DNA of 41,955 nt from a virus. The DNA lies in the IMG/VR virus record IMGVR_UViG_3300010397_000028, positions 1 to 41,955 of that record. One strand, given 5' to 3'. The notes below the pieces were generated by a model. That model did not search any database and was not told where the DNA came from. It was given only the letters and a program-made list of their open reading frames with translations. Positions 40,495 through 41,955 of this stretch are shown here, one piece after another. Positions within the stretch are counted from its first letter, which is position 1. The number at the start of each line of letters is the position of its first letter. Position numbers and translations under genes: made by a program.

Positions 40495-40617
40495 ATGAGC
40501 GTGGATAAATTTCCAAAACCTATTACCGTAAGAATCGCCACCAAGGATGGGCGTATAGAAACAACGTCTATCCTGTTCAATTTCAAGCTCTATAAACTCT
40601 GGAAAGAAAGAAAATGA
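40495..40617 (+). CDS. 40-residue hypothetical protein
   Basis: The frame starts 4 bases after the HTH gene and ends in an ATGA overlap with the methyltransferase gene. A purine-rich AGGTGAAGGG precedes the ATG, one of the few Shine-Dalgarno-like sequences here. Function unknown. Confidence 0.52.
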   Translation: MSVDKFPKPITVRIATKDGRIETTSILFNFKLYKLWKERK

Positions 40618-41288
40618 CACAGGCCTTTAACCGCGATTGCATGGAAGCAATGAGAGAATTTCCGGACAAGTTCTTCGATTTGTCGATCGTGGACCCGCCG
40701 TATTTCTCCGGGCCTGAGCGAAGGTCTTTCTACGGTCAGAAAGTATCTAGCATTGGAGTAAATAGAGTTTACGCAAAGACAGACACATGGGAAGTCCCAA
40801 AACTTGAATACTTTCAAGAGTTGAGCCGTGTGTCAAAAAAATACATCATTTGGGGCTGTAATTACTACGATGCCATTTTCCATACCGGGCGAATCGTCTG
40901 GGACAAAGTGAACGACTCGAGCGATTACTCAGATTGCGAGTTGGCAGCTACTAATTTATTCGACCATGTTCGCATATTTCGGTTTATGTGGAATGGAATG
41001 TTGCAGGGCAGTCGTGGAAATGGATCGATTATGGAGGGAAATAAAAAGCTAAACGAGAAACGAATACACCCCACACAGAAACCGGTTCAACTATATCGCT
41101 GGCAGCTGAAACATTATAGCAAACCCGGAATGAAAATTCTCGATACTCACTTGGGTAGTGGATCATCACGTATTGCAGCTCACGAATTTGATTTAGATTT
41201 CTGGGGCTATGAGAAAGATCCTGTCCACTTTGAAAATCAGGAAAAGAGATTCGCGCAATATAAATCACAGACAATTTTAAGCCTATGA
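40614..41288 (+). CDS. DNA adenine-N6/cytosine-N4 methyltransferase
   Basis: The 224-residue protein has motif IV DPPY (residues 27-30) ahead of motif I DTHLGSGSSRIAA (about 177-189), the order of beta-class amino-methyltransferases, and a KPVQLYRW segment (motif X region) just before motif I. It probably methylates phage DNA, perhaps to evade host restriction. No cognate endonuclease is seen next to it. The recognition sequence cannot be read. Confidence 0.88.
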   Translation: MTQAFNRDCMEAMREFPDKFFDLSIVDPPYFSGPERRSFYGQKVSSIGVNRVYAKTDTWEVPKLEYFQELSRVSKKYIIWGCNYYDAIFHTGRIVWDKVNDSSDYSDCELAATNLFDHVRIFRFMWNGMLQGSRGNGSIMEGNKKLNEKRIHPTQKPVQLYRWQLKHYSKPGMKILDTHLGSGSSRIAAHEFDLDFWGYEKDPVHFENQEKRFAQYKSQTILSL

Positions 41289-41955
41289 AGAAAACAACGA
41301 TATGGATCTCGCCGGAAGGCGTGCCGATGCACAGCCCGAATGGATGGCCTGAAGTACCCGATACGCTTCCTAATCCAATAAAGGACAAAGAGTCTATCGA
41401 AAGATATCGTGACGCGCTCGCCAAGGCAAAGAAGGAGGCGATTCGTTTCGATGATGAATACGCGATAAAGCGAACGCTTCTACATTTAGTAGAATATACG
41501 CCTAATGCACATGTTGATGAGATATGGATGAATGCAAAGTGGCCACGACATGGAGATCCGAAGCCCGACAGTTTCGTCGATATCGAAGGAGAGGTAACCA
41601 CCATATGGCAATTCAAACTAAATGGTAAATGGCACGATTTTTCATCGGATGCGGTTGAGGTCGTTAACAGGTACGCCAATGAAGGGGCCGAGACACGCCA
41701 GGTCGCCCGCGTGAAGCCTGCGGAAGCGGTGAGCGACCCAGGCGTCGGGCAATACTACAAAGATACCCACGAGAATAATGGCAATCGTTGTGAATGCGAG
41801 TTATTCGTCGAAAAGTATTTCGGGATAAATACCCGGCCCAATGAAAAGTTCGTGATCCATGGCGCTGACTATGGTCAGATGGTTAACATGCTCGCAATGT
41901 TCCGTGATGAGCAGCTCGCCGGTACAGATATCACCGCCCAGCAGATCAACCACGA
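41285..41955 (+). CDS. Hypothetical protein, N-terminal part, runs across the map join
   Basis: The ATG overlaps the methyltransferase stop (ATGA). The frame is open to the end of the window and continues at position 2 to the stop at 224-226; counted once over the repeat it encodes 257 residues. A DEEYAIKRTLLHLV-type helical region and a WQFKLNGKWHDFS segment (about 108-120) are visible. No family is recognised. Its intact reading across the join is the best evidence that the genome is circular or circularly permuted. Confidence 0.82.
   Translation, partial: MKKTTIWISPEGVPMHSPNGWPEVPDTLPNPIKDKESIERYRDALAKAKKEAIRFDDEYAIKRTLLHLVEYTPNAHVDEIWMNAKWPRHGDPKPDSFVDIEGEVTTIWQFKLNGKWHDFSSDAVEVVNRYANEGAETRQVARVKPAEAVSDPGVGQYYKDTHENNGNRCECELFVEKYFGINTRPNEKFVIHGADYGQMVNMLAMFRDEQLAGTDITAQQINH
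41833..41955. repeat. Terminal direct repeat, right copy
   Basis: These bases are identical to 1-123. Position 41833 corresponds to position 1, giving a unique length of 41,832 bp. Confidence 0.97.

Overview
The window is a complete or near-complete tailed-phage genome with an HK97-type head, almost certainly infecting a member of the Bacteroidota. The host is inferred from several promoters of the form TTTG-N19 to N21-TAnnTTTG, from the near absence of Shine-Dalgarno sequences before starts, and from phage protein families I associate with that phylum. The first 123 bases are repeated exactly as the last 123, and one gene (41285 through the end, then 2 to 226) is read intact across that join. 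The map is therefore circular, about 41,832 bp unique.

Layout. Two blocks point away from a control region at about 32.11-32.26 kb. Leftward (- strand, about 32.1 down to 2.38 kb) lie, in transcription order: a 48-residue ribbon-helix-helix (RHH) regulator, a structured gap, an Ala-rich repeat protein, an abnormal tRNA-Leu-like element, small proteins, a glycosyltransferase/methyltransferase cassette, TerS, TerL, portal, protease, major capsid protein, head-tail connection genes (including a T9 slippery site joining two reading frames), tail-tip/hub-like proteins, tape measure, an HTH protein, two paralogous tail-tube-like proteins separated by an intrinsic terminator, fibre and adhesin-like proteins, a beta-helix protein with a signal peptide, small membrane proteins and a DUF5675-like protein. 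Rightward (+ strand, 32.26 to 41.83 kb and on through 1 to 1399) lie short membrane peptides, a Rad52-like annealing protein with a RecE-like nuclease, a YopX protein, small ORFans, a replication module (initiator-like protein, DnaB-like ATPase), a small HTH protein, a DNA methyltransferase and a probable unimolecular spanin. A KilA-N gene (1675-2343) with its own promoter and leader hairpins ends at a bidirectional terminator facing the leftward block.

Regulation. The RHH gene and the rightward operon have divergent promoters, each overlapped by the same paired operator (GTATAC N3 GTATA-C/T), which looks like a compact genetic switch. Further promoters precede the replication gene (about 36.98 kb) and the gene at 39832. 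Genes are otherwise chained by ATGA stop-start overlaps, and several real genes are shorter than 60 codons. I see no integrase, partition gene or DNA polymerase, so lysogeny is neither shown nor excluded. The most unusual items are the RHH dual-operator switch, the -1 frameshift site at 17264-17272, the 146-nt tRNA-Leu-like element, and the glycan cassette inside the structural operon.
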